Assembly: GCF_009870125.1 (NCBI RefSeq)
Contig: NC_046683.1
Span: 66,541,869-66,605,868 of the forward strand
From: Drosophila pseudoobscura
Lineage: Eukaryota > Arthropoda > Insecta > Diptera > Drosophilidae
Reading direction: 5' to 3'
DNA: 64,000 nucleotides
Positions 62,560 through 64,000 of this stretch are shown here, in pieces. The notes beneath the pieces are model-generated. The model did no database searches. It saw only the letters and a program-made list of their open reading frames with translations, and was not told where the DNA came from. Numbering within the stretch: position 1 is the first letter of the stretch; each line of letters opens with the position of its first letter. A program made the position numbers and the translations under genes.

Positions 62560-63610
62560 TTTTTCATTGGCTATATCTCGACTATTTATGGGCCGATCGG
62601 GGCGTGGCATGCCTTTTTGTGATCGGGAGAGTCCTGCCAATCGATTGGCATCAGAAAAAAGGACATCCATGTCCTCACGATTTTTGGCAAAAATCATTAA
62701 AATTGCCAAAAATCGGCCTCATTTTCGAGGCCGAGATTTTGATGCCGATCGACAGTCTGGATCCCCGCGATCCTGGAAGACTAGGTCCTTCGCCGATCTG
62801 GCCCTATTTGCCCGAGATATAGCCTTCCAAAGATTGGAATTTGCACATCGTGGAAATACTGGTTTCATCTGTGAGCTATATCTCGACTGTTTATGGGCCG
62901 ATCGGGGCATGGCATGCCTTTTTGTGATCGGGAGAGTCCTGCCAATCGATTGGCATCAGAAAATAGGACATTCGTGTCCTCACGATTTTCGGCAAAAATC
63001 ATGATGTAACCATCATTAAAATTGCCAAAAATCGGCCTCATTTTCGAGGTCGAGATTTTGATGCCGATCGACAGTCTGGATCCCCACGATACTGGGAGAC
63101 TAGGTCCTTCGCCGATCTGGCCATATTTGCCCGAGATATAGCCTTCCAAAGATTGGGATTTGCACATCGTGGAAATACTGGTTTCATCTGTGAGCTATAT
63201 CTCGACTGTTTATGGGACGATCTGGGCGTGGCATGCCTTTTTGTGATCGGAAGAGTCCTGCCAATCGATTGGCATTAGAAAGAAGGACATTCGTGTCCTC
63301 ACGATTTTCGGCAAAAATCATGATGTAACCATCATTAAAATTGCCAAAAATCGGCCTCATTTTCGAGGTCGAGATTTTGATGCCGATCGACAGTCTGGAT
63401 CCCCGCGATCCTGGAAGACTAGGTCCTTCACCGATCTGGCCCTATTTGCCCGAGATATAGCCTTCCAAAGATTGGAATTTGCACATCGTGGAAATACTGG
63501 TTTTTTCTGTGAGCAATATCTCGACTGTTTATGGGACGATCTGGGCGTGGCATGCCTTTATGTGATCGGGAGAGTCCTACCAATCGATTGGCAATTTTGG
63601 TATCGGAAAG
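62560..63610. repeat. Tandem repeat, 305-319 bp unit, about 3.3 copies
   Basis: The landmark TATATCTCGAC recurs at 62572, 62877 and 63196, with a variant near 63515. Copies are highly similar (well over 90 percent by eye). The first copy lacks about 14 bp (GATGTAACCAT region) present in later ones. Shared blocks include GGCATGCCTTTTTGTGATCGG, TCGATTGGCAT, TGATGCCGATCGACAGTCTG and TTTGCACATCGTGGAAATAC. No protein frame persists across units. It looks like a small satellite-type array. Confidence 0.9.
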
Positions 63611-63834
63611 ATCTCCTTGATCGATCGTTGGTTGTACATGATCTCTGCAGAGCAGGTGACGGTGATGAAAAGCTAGAAAAGCACCCCAGATAAGTTCCCA
63701 AGTAAAGGCATGCAGTATATTTCCAGCATTTATTCGCACTAATTTACACATCTTTTTGGTTCTAAAACACTAGCGGATTTAACTTAAGATACTGTCTTAG
63801 CTTAGATATACATTCATCAGATGGTAGATTTTCC

Positions 63835-64000
63835 TCAGGCATTTGCACACAAAGAACAGTAGCTCTGAAATGGAATTGCTAGGATTAGGATTGCGAAGAG
63901 ACGCTGTCTATGAACACACTTACCAGATTCTCGTTCTGGAGCATGCAGCGCTTGCAGGGGATCGCCAGGTGGCAGGGGACCTTCCTCCGTAAAAGCAAAT
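63835..64000 (-). CDS. 3' end of an unrecognised zinc-binding protein gene (partial)
   Basis: The last two exons are visible on the minus strand: 64000-63924 (open at the window edge) and 63864-63835, with donor GTAAGTG and acceptor TTTCAG and phase 0. The frame reads ...RRKVPCHLAIPCKRCMLQNENL then SYCSLCANA and stop. The CxxxxxCxxC...CxxC spacing suggests a zinc-binding C-terminal tail. The family is not recognisable from 34 residues. The AT-rich 3' UTR runs leftward toward the tandem repeat. Confidence 0.6.
   Translation of the reverse strand, partial: FAFTEEGPLPPGDPLQALHAPERESGKCVHRQRLFAILILAIPFQSYCSLCANA

Noticed and set aside
62348-63004. A 218-aa plus-strand frame across the tandem repeat
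   Set aside because: The frame is not preserved between repeat units and contains no known domain; it reflects the repeat composition.

Overview
The window is animal nuclear DNA from a Drosophila species. Six conserved fly genes plus a retained paralogue can be read exon by exon with canonical GT/AG sites and short introns. Core promoters are the fly types (TATA/Inr, Ohler motif 6 + motif 1, DRE), and a copy of the Drosophila element INE-1/DINE-1 is present. The GC-rich, microsatellite-heavy intergenic DNA suggests the obscura group of Sophophora; this is inference. The genes correspond to the 61F-62A neighbourhood of Muller element D (3L in D. melanogaster).

Layout. 1-16.8 kb is non-coding upstream DNA of rhomboid, with the Dorsal/Twist/Snail/Su(H) neuroectoderm enhancer near 15 kb. 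rho (+) runs 16.8-22.1 kb. An intronless N-acetyltransferase (Naa30B, -) lies at 25.6-26.3 kb. A second rhomboid protease, stet (-), has its protease exons at 31.2-32.3 kb and EF-hand exons at 41.6-42.4 kb. A tRNA-like remnant and an INE-1 copy follow at 42.6-43.7 kb. Then come a ZER1/ZYG11 substrate receptor (-, 46.0-48.9 kb), hfp/PUF60 (-, 51.0-57.1 kb), Cdc5 (+, 58.1-60.7 kb) and Roc1b (-, 60.8-61.2 kb). From 61.4 kb onward there is a possible decayed coding remnant, an inverted repeat and two tandem-repeat fields. The 3' end of an unrecognised zinc-binding protein gene (-) sits at the right edge.

How the genes relate. rho and stet are paralogous intramembrane serine proteases that cleave Spitz-type EGF ligands; they lie tail to tail with Naa30B between them. 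hfp and Cdc5 are both splicing factors and share a divergent promoter region of about 1 kb. ZER1 (a cullin-2 receptor) and Roc1b (a cullin RING subunit) both belong to the cullin-RING ligase system.

Most of the remaining sequence is low complexity. The less ordinary content is a set of small unexplained repeat families (7.3, 29.7, 61.9, 62.4 and 62.6 kb), a predicted two-promoter structure for stet with a possible 24-nt microexon, a run of 42 cytosines in rho intron 1, and a His in place of a motif Gly in Naa30B.
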